Source: CAWCDJ01 sp963836015
GTDB taxonomy: Bacteria; Acidobacteriota; Terriglobia; Bryobacterales; Bryobacteraceae
Length of the DNA: 64,000 nucleotides
Assembly (NCBI GenBank): GCA_963836015.1
Contig: CAWIIF010000006.1
Span: forward strand, 156,544-220,543
Direction: 5' to 3'
Of this stretch, positions 1 to 7,759 are shown in pieces. A model generated the notes under the pieces. That model saw only the letters and a program-made list of their open reading frames with translations. It was not told the DNA's origin and ran no database searches. The first letter of the stretch is position 1. Every line of letters begins with the position of its first letter. A program made the translations under genes and the position numbers.

Positions 1-113
1 CGGGAACGCGCGTCGTGCACCGCCAGTTTCTGGGCGACCGGCAGCGCATACGCGTCTTCACTTGTCAGATGGCGCTCGATTTGCTCCGTCGGCGCATCTG
101 CGGAAAAGAGTAG
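1..113 (+). CDS. CinA-like protein, C-terminal end (partial)
   Basis: Only the last 36 codons lie in the window, ending at TAG 111-113. The visible tail contains a GDRQRIR stretch followed by an ALDLLRR-type helix, the pattern I associate with the C-terminal amidohydrolase domain of CinA (nicotinamide-nucleotide amidase / damage-inducible protein). It converges on folE, leaving 7 bp between the stops, which is a sensible gene junction. The competing minus-strand frame over the same bases has no usable start codon. Identification rests on about 35 residues, so the family name is tentative. Confidence 0.45.
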   Translation, partial: GTRVVHRQFLGDRQRIRVFTCQMALDLLRRRICGKE

Positions 114-120
114 CGGCTTC

Positions 121-735
121 TCAGAACCCGTTGCCCTTGTAGTTCACCAGCGACAGGAACTCGTCGCGAGTCGTCTTGCGGGTGCGAAACGCGCCGAGCA
201 TCGCGCTGGTCATCGCGCCCGAATGCTGCTTCTCCACGCCGCGCATCATCATGCAGAAGTGGCGCGCCTCGCAGATCACCCCTACTCCCACCGGGTCCAC
301 CATCTCCTGGATGGTGTGGGCGACTTCCTGCGTCAACCGCTCCTGAATCTGCAGGCGGCGCGCGAAGACGTCCACGATGCGCGGGATCTTGCTCAGGCCG
401 ATGACGCGGGTCTTGGGGATATACGCCACGTGCACCTTGCCGAAGAACGGCAGCAGATGGTGCTCGCACATGCTGAAGAATTCGATATCCTTGACCACCA
501 CCATCTCGTCGTATTTGACTTCGAACAGCGCCCCGTTGACGAGTTTTCGGACGTCCGTGCGGTATCCGCTGGTCAGGAACTTCAACGCCTTATCGACGCG
601 CTCGGGAGTGCGCAGCAGGCCGTCGCGCTGGGGATCTTCGCCCAGCTTCGCCAGCATCTCGCGAACCAGGGGAGCGAGGTCGGGCTCCTCCGATTTCGGC
701 CGGATCACTTTCACGACTGCTTTATTCGATTTCAT
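121..735 (-). CDS. folE: GTP cyclohydrolase I
   Basis: FolE converts GTP to 7,8-dihydroneopterin triphosphate, the first step of folate, biopterin and queuosine precursor synthesis. The 204-residue protein carries the zinc site: C90 and H93 in MCEHHLLPFFGK and C161 in CEARHFCMMMRG, with the C-terminal RTRKTTRDEFL helix. I chose ATG 733-735 rather than the TTG 15 bp upstream because the protein then begins MKSNKAVVK and overlaps the upstream queD stop by 14 bp. It is the last gene of a queD-queD-folE chain with overlapping ends, so translation is probably coupled. Length is normal for the family. Confidence 0.95.
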   Translation of the reverse strand: MKSNKAVVKVIRPKSEEPDLAPLVREMLAKLGEDPQRDGLLRTPERVDKALKFLTSGYRTDVRKLVNGALFEVKYDEMVVVKDIEFFSMCEHHLLPFFGKVHVAYIPKTRVIGLSKIPRIVDVFARRLQIQERLTQEVAHTIQEMVDPVGVGVICEARHFCMMMRGVEKQHSGAMTSAMLGAFRTRKTTRDEFLSLVNYKGNGF

Positions 736-1156
736 CCGCTCTGATCTCAAAGATGTTCCGTTCCGTCTCGGCGATTCGAACCTTATCGAGCCGGGGCCAC
801 TCGCCGGGGAACGCGGCGCCCCAGTTGTGCTTCAGCCGCCGGCAGATTTCCGCCGCCAGGTTTTCCGACGTAGGCACGGCGCGCTCGAACTCCGCCACTT
901 CGGCGTTCAGGTTGCGATGATCGAACGGCTCCAGGATCTGCCGCGCCACCAACCGGTCGAGCGCCGCGATATCCACGGCGGATCCGGTGGCTCGATCGAG
1001 CGGCCCGAGCGCGCTGATCTCCACTTCGTAGTTATGCCCGTGGCCATACGGATTATTGCACTTTCCGTATAATTTCCGGTTCTGCTCGTCGTCCAGCTGC
1101 GCCGCATGCAGACGATGGGAGGCCGCGAACCGGTAGCGCCGCGTCACGCGGAACAC
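722..1156 (-). CDS. queD: 6-pyruvoyl-tetrahydropterin synthase / QueD family, with catalytic Cys
   Basis: A 144-residue T-fold enzyme that acts on dihydroneopterin triphosphate, either as 6-carboxy-tetrahydropterin synthase (QueD, queuosine route) or as a PTPS. Zinc ligands are H14, H39 and H41 (CNNPYGHGHNY) and the catalytic cysteine C33 is present. The PTSENLA motif near residue 95 supplies the conserved Glu. The start is GTG at 1154-1156, preceded by GGAG and overlapping the previous gene by 13 bp. It sits between a Cys-less paralogue and folE, and queA further along the window supports a queuosine role, though that link is inference. Confidence 0.9.
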   Translation of the reverse strand: MFRVTRRYRFAASHRLHAAQLDDEQNRKLYGKCNNPYGHGHNYEVEISALGPLDRATGSAVDIAALDRLVARQILEPFDHRNLNAEVAEFERAVPTSENLAAEICRRLKHNWGAAFPGEWPRLDKVRIAETERNIFEIRADEIE

Positions 1157-1569
1157 GGCGCTTCTCCAAAATAATCCACGAACAGATCGGGCGTCTCATA
1201 GACCCGCACCGAGCGCAGCCTGCGTTTCTCCGCGGTCAGGTGCGGCTCCAACCGCCGCCAGATGTCGCGGGCGATGTTCTCAACGGTCGGAATGACGCGG
1301 TCGAACGGCGGCACTTCGTAGTTCAGGAAGCGATGGTCGTAAGGGGCCACGATTTCGCGGTTCAGAATCTCCTTCAACTCCTTGAGGTCGAGAACCATGC
1401 CGGTGACCGGATCGGGCAGGCCCTCCAGGCTGACTTCGACCACGTAGTTGTGCCCGTGCCCGTGGGGATTCGCAGCCGGGCCGAAGCGCCGCCGGTTCTC
1501 TTCGTCCGAGAGGGCAGCACTGCGGCAGACATGCGATGCCGAGAATTCTACTTTCCGGGTAATGAGCAT
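1144..1569 (-). CDS. QueD/PTPS paralogue lacking the catalytic cysteine
   Basis: A 141-residue T-fold protein of the same family as its downstream neighbour. The zinc histidines are kept (H13, H38, H40 in AANPHGHGHNY) and so is the PTVENIA motif. The residue matching the catalytic Cys is Ala32 (GPAANP against GKCNNP next door). A Cys at position 15 is not in the equivalent place. The protein may therefore do different pterin chemistry, act as a subunit with its neighbour, or be inactive. It is the first gene of the queD-queD-folE chain; its stop overlaps the next GTG start. The divergent thioredoxin gene begins 60 bp away. Confidence 0.85.
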   Translation of the reverse strand: MLITRKVEFSASHVCRSAALSDEENRRRFGPAANPHGHGHNYVVEVSLEGLPDPVTGMVLDLKELKEILNREIVAPYDHRFLNYEVPPFDRVIPTVENIARDIWRRLEPHLTAEKRRLRSVRVYETPDLFVDYFGEAPCSA

Positions 1570-1628
1570 CGGTGCTTCTTCGACGCCGAAGGCCGCGATG
1601 GAGATACAATTAATTATAGATTTTCCTC

Positions 1629-2144
1629 ATGCAACGCGTCAAAACTGACCGGCTTCTGCGGCTTGCCATTGGGATGCTCGTAGTCGCCTTGATCTACGTG
1701 ATTTACGCTGGCATCCACGAACGGGTTGTCGTCGCGGGTGATGCCGCCCCGGAGTTTACCATCACGGCCGACAACGGCCGCACGGTATCGGTGCCTTCTT
1801 TCGGAGGCAAACTTCTGGTCCTCAACTTCTGGGCTTCCTGGTGTCCTCCGTGCGTTCAGGAGACTCCCTCGATGAGCCAGTTCGCGGCCGACTACGCGCA
1901 GAAAGGCGTCGTGGTGCTGGCGGTCAGTGTGGATAAGGACCTGAAGGCATACCAAGGCTTCCTGCAGAAGTACCACCCGGCGTTTTTGACGGCGCGCGAC
2001 TTCCAGATCCACGAGGATTACGGGACCTACATGTACCCGGAGACCTACATCATTGATGCCAAGGGCAAGGTGGTGAAGAAGATCCCGGAGGGCGCCGACT
2101 GGAACGACCCGTCCGTGAGGCAGTACATCGATTCGCTGCTGTAG
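1629..2144 (+). CDS. Membrane-anchored TlpA/ResA-like thioredoxin
   Basis: A 171-residue protein with one N-terminal transmembrane anchor (about residues 9-28) and a periplasmic thioredoxin fold. The redox motif is WCPPC at C72-C75, and the cis-Pro region is MYPETYIID. This is the TlpA/ResA/AhpC-TSA-like layout used for cytochrome c maturation or periplasmic thiol reduction. No cytochrome maturation genes adjoin it, so the substrate is not known. It is transcribed alone, divergent from the queD-queD-folE cluster and convergent with the next gene. Confidence 0.88.
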   Translation: MQRVKTDRLLRLAIGMLVVALIYVIYAGIHERVVVAGDAAPEFTITADNGRTVSVPSFGGKLLVLNFWASWCPPCVQETPSMSQFAADYAQKGVVVLAVSVDKDLKAYQGFLQKYHPAFLTARDFQIHEDYGTYMYPETYIIDAKGKVVKKIPEGADWNDPSVRQYIDSLL

Positions 2145-2153
2145 CCTGCGTGC

Positions 2154-2906
2154 TTAGTCTTTCCGATGGCGGTGGAAGAACTTCTTCTGCAGGTCCGGCC
2201 AAAACTCTGAAGTGAGATTCCCGGTGACGCTTCCGAGCAGGCTCGTGTCCAGGCGGCATGCCATCACCTCGGACCGGACACTGGCCGAGGGGTAGTAGAT
2301 GTTGGACGCGGCAATCCCGGTCATCATGCCGAGGATCCCGGCGAAGTTGAACGTCGCCCGGCCATCGTCCCTCCGCACAATCACAACGCGGCTGATCGAA
2401 TAGAAGACGCGTGAGCGCACCGACGACCCGGGACCCTTGCGGAAGTAGCGGGGATCTTCGTGGAACAGGTTGGCGTAGACGCCTGCACTGAAGAAGTTCT
2501 GCGTGGCTAGATCCGCCCAGGCCGCGCCGACGCGCCGGGCGTAAGCCGGTCCCCCTTCGCCGTATTTGGGGGTCTGGTTGCCCTCCTGGGAGAAAGCGGC
2601 GCCCATCGCGGCATTCACCAGATTGAAAGGATCGGCCGTCTCCTTCAGGGCCAAGGTCCACTTCTGGCGGTGGCTGAGGGGAGGAGCAATTCCGAGCGGG
2701 TCCGTAATCGTCTGATAATCCGGCATGATGCCGAGAATCCGCTGTTCGTTAAACGGCGCAGGGGCCGGCAGGGCGGGGACGGGCGCCGGGGCGATCGCCA
2801 TCGGGGCGGCAGCCTCGGCGGAGTCCTGCGAAACGGCCGGGAGAGCGGCTAGGAGGCACAAAGAGGCAATCCGGCCAAGCCCCCGCAACTCACACCGCAG
2901 GATCAC
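2154..2906 (-). CDS. Secreted protein of unknown function
   Basis: A 250-residue protein with an N-terminal signal-like segment (RIASLCLLAALPAVS) followed by an Ala/Pro-rich linker (residues 30-52). The folded part includes FHEDPRYFRKG and NFAGILGMMTGIAASNIYYP, a pattern I have seen in acidobacterial hypothetical proteins but cannot tie to a function. The GTG start at 2904-2906 is the longest option; a TTG a few codons downstream would still leave the signal sequence. It converges on the thioredoxin gene with 9 bp between stops. Confidence 0.7.
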   Translation of the reverse strand: MILRCELRGLGRIASLCLLAALPAVSQDSAEAAAPMAIAPAPVPALPAPAPFNEQRILGIMPDYQTITDPLGIAPPLSHRQKWTLALKETADPFNLVNAAMGAAFSQEGNQTPKYGEGGPAYARRVGAAWADLATQNFFSAGVYANLFHEDPRYFRKGPGSSVRSRVFYSISRVVIVRRDDGRATFNFAGILGMMTGIAASNIYYPSASVRSEVMACRLDTSLLGSVTGNLTSEFWPDLQKKFFHRHRKD

Positions 2907-3008
2907 TGGCTGAGTAGGCGCGGGCGTGCTCAGGGATGTTACCTAAAGGCCTGGAATGGCTCTAAATGGCTACCGTAATTCGCAGGATCGGTAATCTTTT
3001 GTCCGTTT

Positions 3009-3311
3009 TTGCCGATGGGATTAGTGATGACCGTCGAGGACCTGATCGAACGCGAGAGGATGCTCAACCGCTTCAACCGCCTGATTGGTGAGTTGCTGAA
3101 GGGTACGACGGTCCGGAACACGTTTCATCCGTGGGAGATCGAGCTGTTGCTCGACATCGAGGGATGCGCCCTCGATCTGAAACGAAAGAGCGACACCCTG
3201 CGCCGCTATCAAAAGGCCGTGGAAAGACAATTGGATTACGGACCGGGGCCGCCCATGAAGCTTTCGGAGTTTCTTCAAACGCGCACCACGCGGCGGCCTT
3301 CGATCGCATAG
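3009..3311 (+). CDS. Small acidobacterial protein of unknown function
   Basis: A short, largely helical protein of 94-100 residues. The central stretch FHPWEIELLLDIEGCAL, then RRYQKAVERQL and a PPMKLSEFL tail, look like a conserved small acidobacterial family with no assigned function. The start is uncertain: ATG 3009 gives 100 residues, but ATG 3027 has a GGGA seven bases upstream and may be the true start. Its 3' end overlaps the purN stop by 37 bp on the opposite strand. Confidence 0.6.
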   Translation: MPMGLVMTVEDLIERERMLNRFNRLIGELLKGTTVRNTFHPWEIELLLDIEGCALDLKRKSDTLRRYQKAVERQLDYGPGPPMKLSEFLQTRTTRRPSIA

Positions 3312-3874
3312 TCGCCGCGCAGGACGATATTGATGGCCTCTGAATAGATCCGGTGCTCCTGCTCGAGGATGCGGGCGGAGAGCGCAACCGCCGTATCGTT
3401 ATCCCTCACCTCCACGGCCGCCTGCAGAATGATGGGACCGGCATCGAGATCTTCGTCCACGAAGTGGACCGTGCACCCCGTGATCTTCACTCCATGCTCG
3501 AGCGCCTGGTGCTGCGAGTCGAGGCCGGGAAACGCCGGCAACAGAGACGGATGAATGTTCAGAATCCTCTGCGGGAACCGGCGGATGAACGACGCGCTCA
3601 GCAGGCGCATGAAGCCGGCCAGGCACACGAGGTCCACCTGGTTCTTCATCAACTCCTCGGCCAGCATCCGGTCGTAGACCTCGCGGTCGTAACCTTTGGA
3701 AGGAATCGACACGGCGTTCAGGCCGCGCCGCCGGGCCGCCTCCAGTCCGGGGGCTTCCGGACGGTTGGAGATGACCACTGCGATCTCAGCTGGAATGTCG
3801 CCGGCGGCGACATGGTCCGCGATAGCCTCGAAGTTCGATCCGCGCCCGGAAATCAGGATTCCGAGGCGCTTCAT
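3275..3874 (-). CDS. purN: Phosphoribosylglycinamide formyltransferase
   Basis: PurN transfers a formyl group from 10-formyl-THF to GAR, the third step of purine synthesis. The 199-residue protein has the phosphate-binding SGRGSNF loop near residue 9 and the catalytic residues N106 and H108 (NIHPSLLPAFPG) and D144 (VDEDLDAGPII). Length and motifs match the E. coli-type enzyme. Its ATG overlaps the purM stop by 4 bp, so purM and purN are co-transcribed and probably translationally coupled. Confidence 0.95.
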   Translation of the reverse strand: MKRLGILISGRGSNFEAIADHVAAGDIPAEIAVVISNRPEAPGLEAARRRGLNAVSIPSKGYDREVYDRMLAEELMKNQVDLVCLAGFMRLLSASFIRRFPQRILNIHPSLLPAFPGLDSQHQALEHGVKITGCTVHFVDEDLDAGPIILQAAVEVRDNDTAVALSARILEQEHRIYSEAINIVLRGDYAIEGRRVVRV

Positions 3875-4914
3875 CGATACTCCACACGGGGACGTCCGCG
3901 CTTGTGCGCGATGACGGACCCGATGCGGAACGGCGCCTCGCCCTGCCGGCTGAGCAGCGCCTCGGCCTTCGCTCCACCGCGCGCCGGAACGGCGAAGATC
4001 ATTCCAGCCCCGAGGTTGAACGTGCGGCGGTAATCATCGAGCGGGATGTTGCCGATGCGGCGCAACACTTCGAACACCGGCGGAATGCTCCAGGAATTCG
4101 TATCGATCGCGGCCGCCAGGCCCTTCGGCAGCATGCGCGGAGTATTGTCCGTGATGCCGCCGCCGGTAATGTGCGCGGCGCCGCGCAGCAGGCCGGCCTT
4201 GACGAGCGACCTCAGCGGCTTGAGGTAGCTGCGATGCACGGCCATGAGGGCCTCGCCCACGGTCGCGCCCACTTCGGGCAGCAACGTGCGCGGACCGTAC
4301 CCCGCGATGTCGAACAGAAGTTTGCGCGCCAGCGAATAGCCGTTGGTGTGAAGCCCCGTCGAGGGCAGCGCCACCAGCGCGTCACCCTCGCGGATTCCCT
4401 TGCCGGTCAGCAGGCCCGTGCGTTCGGCGGCGCCGACGATGAATCCCGCCAGGTCGTACTCCGCATCCGTGTACAAGCCGGGCATCTCGGCGGTCTCGCC
4501 GCCGATCAGCGCGCAACCGTTGGCGCGGCAGCCGCGCGCGATTCCCGCAACCACCGACGCGGCCACATCCGCATCCAGCTTGCCCACCGCGAAGTAATCG
4601 AGAAAGAAGAGTGGCACGGCTCCCTGCACCGCGATATCATTGACGCAATGGTTGACCAGATCTTCACCGACCGTATCGTGACGGCCCGTGAGGAAGGCAA
4701 CTTTGAGCTTGGTCCCCACGCCGTCGGCCGAGCTGACTAAGACCGGCTGCCGGAAGCCGTTTAGCCGGTAAGCCGCCCCGAACGAGCCGATATCAGTGAG
4801 AACGCCGCGCGTAAATGTCGTGCGGGCGGACTTCTTGATGAACGCTACGGCCCGGTCGGCCTCGTCGATATCGACACCTGCGTCGCGGTATCGTACCTGG
4901 TCTTGGGTAGGCAA
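3871..4914 (-). CDS. purM: Phosphoribosylformylglycinamidine cyclo-ligase
   Basis: PurM closes the imidazole ring to make AIR with ATP. The 347-residue protein begins with the usual YRDAGVDIDEADRAV segment, followed by SSADGVGTKLKVA, VNHCVNDIAVQGA and LIGGETAEMPGLY, and then HITGGGITDN in the second half, the standard PurM/AIRS order. It is the first gene of the purM-purN pair. The 119 bp up to the divergent amidohydrolase start must hold the promoters for both directions. Confidence 0.95.
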   Translation of the reverse strand: MPTQDQVRYRDAGVDIDEADRAVAFIKKSARTTFTRGVLTDIGSFGAAYRLNGFRQPVLVSSADGVGTKLKVAFLTGRHDTVGEDLVNHCVNDIAVQGAVPLFFLDYFAVGKLDADVAASVVAGIARGCRANGCALIGGETAEMPGLYTDAEYDLAGFIVGAAERTGLLTGKGIREGDALVALPSTGLHTNGYSLARKLLFDIAGYGPRTLLPEVGATVGEALMAVHRSYLKPLRSLVKAGLLRGAAHITGGGITDNTPRMLPKGLAAAIDTNSWSIPPVFEVLRRIGNIPLDDYRRTFNLGAGMIFAVPARGGAKAEALLSRQGEAPFRIGSVIAHKRGRPRVEYR

Positions 4915-5014
4915 ATTTCAGTATAAGTCCCCGCCCCGGTGACCGTGGGATGTGTAACCAACCGGCCCCTGTCCGCGCCCTATTCTCCATTCCGAATTCA
5001 CAGAGGGAGGGGTA

Positions 5015-5020
5015 TATAAT
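5015..5020 (+). promoter_or_regulatory. Promoter -10 of the amidohydrolase operon
   Basis: A perfect TATAAT lies 13 bp upstream of the ATG at 5034. A start of transcription 6-8 bp after it would leave a leader of under 10 nt, too short for a normal ribosome site downstream; the purine-rich GAGGGAGGGG lies upstream of the -10 and so would not be in the mRNA. No good -35 is visible at 17 bp spacing. The reading is a leaderless or very short-leader transcript. Confidence 0.45.
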
Positions 5021-5033
5021 ACGCAATACTTTT

Positions 5034-6413
5034 ATGAAAAAGCTCGTCACATCGCTGCTCTTCGTGTGTGCGTGCGGATTCGCCGAGGCCCCGCAGGCCG
5101 TCGCGATTCACAACGCCAGGATTGTCACGGTCAGCGGCCCCGTCATCGGTAAGGGGACGGTGGTCCTGCGTAATGGATTGATCGAAGCGGTTGGAGAAAA
5201 TGTAGCGGTGCCCGCCGACGCCTGGGTGGTGGAGGGCGAAGGGATGACGGTCTATCCGGGCCTGATCGATGCATTGAGCACGGTCGGAATTCCGGGCGCC
5301 GCCTCGGCCACAGCCGCCACCGGCGGACGAGGCGGACGAGGCCAGACCACGACTGCACCGGCTGCCGCAACAGCGGCTCCCTCTACACCGGCGCGCGGCC
5401 CGGAGGATCGCCCCGCGACCACCAGTTGGGTCGTGGCCGCCGACGAGTTGCAGACCGGCGACCGCCGCATCGAAGCCGTGCGCAGCGCTGGCTTCACTAC
5501 GGTGGCCGCATTCCCGACGCGCGGCATCTTCGCCGGACAGGGGTCGCTCATCGACCTGATCTCCGACGAGAAAGCCGGCGATATGACCGTGGTGCCATCG
5601 CTCGGACAATACATCACCATGAGCCGGGGCGGCGGGTTCGGCATGGGCGGCGGATTTCCCAGCGCGCTGATGGGAACGATTGCCTACATTCGCCAGATCT
5701 ACCTGGATGCGGCCCACTACCAGTTGGTGAAAGACGCCTACGCCAAAGATCCCCGCGGCATGGCGCGTCCGGAGTACGACCGCGCGCTCGAAGGCGTGAT
5801 CCAATCGAAGCGCATCCTGCTGCCCGCCCAACGCCTGGTGGAACTCAACCGCATGCTGCGCTTCGCCACTGAGCTGAAACAGCCGGCCATCCTCTACGGC
5901 GGGCACGAGTGCTACCGTCCGGAAGCCGCGGCGCTCTTGAAAAAATACGATGCCCCGCTGCTCATCAGCCTGCACTGGCCGGAAAAAGCCCGCGACGCGG
6001 ACCCCGACGCCGACGAGACCCTTCGCACGCTCGAGACCCGCGAGATGGCGCCCGCCGCTCCCGGGCTGCTGCAGAAGGCCGGCGTGAAGTTCGCGCTGTA
6101 CTCCGACGGCCTCGAACAGCCTCGCGAGCTCCAGCGCGCCGTGAAGAAAGCGATCGACGCCGGGCTGCCGCGCGAAGCGGCCATCCGCGCGCTCACGCTC
6201 TCCGCCGCCGAGATCTACGGCGTGGCGGACCGCCTGGGCAGCATCGAGGCCGGCAAGATCGGCAACCTGGTAGTCACCAAGGGCGACCTGTTCGACAACA
6301 TGACCAAAGTGGAGATGATCTTCGTCGACGGCCGGCAGTATAGGCCCGAGCCGGAGCAGGCGGCCCCGGGCGGCCGCGGCATGATGACGAGCAATCCGGG
6401 GGTGAACCAATGA
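5034..6413 (+). CDS. Amidohydrolase-like protein without the HxH metal motif
   Basis: A secreted 459-residue protein of the imidazolonepropionase-like amidohydrolase group. A signal peptide (KKLVTSLLFVCACGFA) precedes the small beta domain. The usual PGxIDxHxH element reads PGLIDALSTVG, so the two metal-binding His are Leu81 and Thr83. A low-complexity Ala/Gly/Thr insert (about residues 86-125) follows. The closing VADRLGSIEAGKIGNLVV is typical of the family. ATG 5034 is preferred over one at 4950 because it opens directly into the signal peptide. The stop overlaps the next start by 4 bp. It probably acts as a partner or pseudoenzyme for the middle protein. Confidence 0.8.
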   Translation: MKKLVTSLLFVCACGFAEAPQAVAIHNARIVTVSGPVIGKGTVVLRNGLIEAVGENVAVPADAWVVEGEGMTVYPGLIDALSTVGIPGAASATAATGGRGGRGQTTTAPAAATAAPSTPARGPEDRPATTSWVVAADELQTGDRRIEAVRSAGFTTVAAFPTRGIFAGQGSLIDLISDEKAGDMTVVPSLGQYITMSRGGGFGMGGGFPSALMGTIAYIRQIYLDAAHYQLVKDAYAKDPRGMARPEYDRALEGVIQSKRILLPAQRLVELNRMLRFATELKQPAILYGGHECYRPEAAALLKKYDAPLLISLHWPEKARDADPDADETLRTLETREMAPAAPGLLQKAGVKFALYSDGLEQPRELQRAVKKAIDAGLPREAAIRALTLSAAEIYGVADRLGSIEAGKIGNLVVTKGDLFDNMTKVEMIFVDGRQYRPEPEQAAPGGRGMMTSNPGVNQ

Positions 6414-7759
6414 GAAAGCTGTTTGCGGCCGCCCTTGTCGCGCTGGCGCCCCTGTGCGCCCAGACGATCGTGATCAAGAACGCCACCGTGATGACCGTTG
6501 CCAAGGGAACCTTCAAGGGAACAGTGGTGGTGAAGGACGGCAAAATCGCGCAGGTGGGCGAACAGGTGATGGAGCCGGCGGGCGCCACCGTAATCGACGC
6601 CAGCAACCAGTACCTGATTCCAGGCATCATCGACTGCCACTCGCACATCGCCATCGACGGCGGTGTGAACGAGGGCAGCGTGTCGGTATCCTCGATGGTC
6701 AACATCCGCGACGTGCTGAACCCTGACGACATCGCGATTTACCGCGCGCTGGCGGGCGGAGTGACCACCGCCAACATCCTGCACGGATCGGCCAACGCCA
6801 TCGGCGGCTGCACGCTGCCCATCAAGCTGCGCTGGGGCAAGGATGCCGAGGGGCTGGTCTTTCAGGGAGCGACGCCGGGCATCAAGTTCGCGCTGGGCGA
6901 GAATCCCAAGCGCGCCGGAAATCCGCAGGGCGGCCGCGGCGCCGCGGGAACCACCGTGACCGCGCGCTATCCCGCGACCCGCATGGGCGTGGAGGACACC
7001 ATCCGCGAGGCGTTCAACGAAGCCAAGGCCTACAAGGCGGAATGGGACGCTTACGACGCCAAAGTGGCGCGCGGCGAGCACCCGATCCCTCCGCGCAAGG
7101 ATCTGAAACTCGAGCCGCTGAAGGAGGTGCTCGAAGGCAAGCGCTACGTGCATGCCCATTGCTACCGCGCCGACGAGATCCTGATGCTGCTGCGCGTGGC
7201 GGACGACTACGGCTTCAAGATCCGAACCCTGCAGCACGTGCTCGAAGGGTACAAAGTGGCCAACGAGATCGCGGCCCACGGCGCCGGGGCCTCCACGTTC
7301 AGCGACTGGTGGTCGTACAAGGTGGAAGCGTTCGACGCCATTCCGTATAATGCGGCGCTCATGGCGAAGCGCGGCATCGTGGTCAGCCTGAACAGCGACG
7401 ACGCCGAGCTGATGCGCCACCTGAACACCGAAGCCGGCAAGGCCATGAAGTACGGCGGGGTGAGCGCCAACGACGCCCTCGCCATGGTCACGCTGAACCC
7501 GGCCAAGCAGCTGGGCATCGATAACCGCGTGGGGTCGATCGAAGTGGGCAAGGACGCCGACCTGGTGATCTACGACAAGTTCCCGCTCTCCGACTACGCC
7601 AAAGTGCAGAAGGTGCTGATCGACGGCACGGTGTACTTCGACCGCGACAAGGAACTGAGCGGGCGCGCGGCGAAGAAAGCCGAAAAGCAAAAACTCATCG
7701 AGATGGAAAAGCAGAGCCAGCCGCGGCAGATGCCGCCCACCAGGAGGCAGGGAGCATGA
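6410..7759 (+). CDS. Amidohydrolase, imidazolonepropionase-like, full metal site
   Basis: A secreted 449-residue metal-dependent hydrolase. The signal peptide ends near CAQ18. The HxH motif is intact (IDCHSHI, H77 and H79). Further metal-site candidates are VHAHCYRADE, the His in LQHVLEG and the Asp in LNSDDAEL. The C-terminal RVGSIEVGKDADLVIYD returns to the beta sandwich. This is the only catalytically complete member of a three-gene run. It overlaps both neighbours by 4 bp (ATGA), so equal expression is likely. The substrate is not evident; this class hydrolyses cyclic amides, peptides or dipeptides. Confidence 0.88.
   Translation: MRKLFAAALVALAPLCAQTIVIKNATVMTVAKGTFKGTVVVKDGKIAQVGEQVMEPAGATVIDASNQYLIPGIIDCHSHIAIDGGVNEGSVSVSSMVNIRDVLNPDDIAIYRALAGGVTTANILHGSANAIGGCTLPIKLRWGKDAEGLVFQGATPGIKFALGENPKRAGNPQGGRGAAGTTVTARYPATRMGVEDTIREAFNEAKAYKAEWDAYDAKVARGEHPIPPRKDLKLEPLKEVLEGKRYVHAHCYRADEILMLLRVADDYGFKIRTLQHVLEGYKVANEIAAHGAGASTFSDWWSYKVEAFDAIPYNAALMAKRGIVVSLNSDDAELMRHLNTEAGKAMKYGGVSANDALAMVTLNPAKQLGIDNRVGSIEVGKDADLVIYDKFPLSDYAKVQKVLIDGTVYFDRDKELSGRAAKKAEKQKLIEMEKQSQPRQMPPTRRQGA

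Noticed and set aside
1..118. A minus-strand open frame downstream of folE
   Set aside because: It has no ATG, GTG or TTG after the in-frame stop, while the plus strand gives a plausible CinA-like end.
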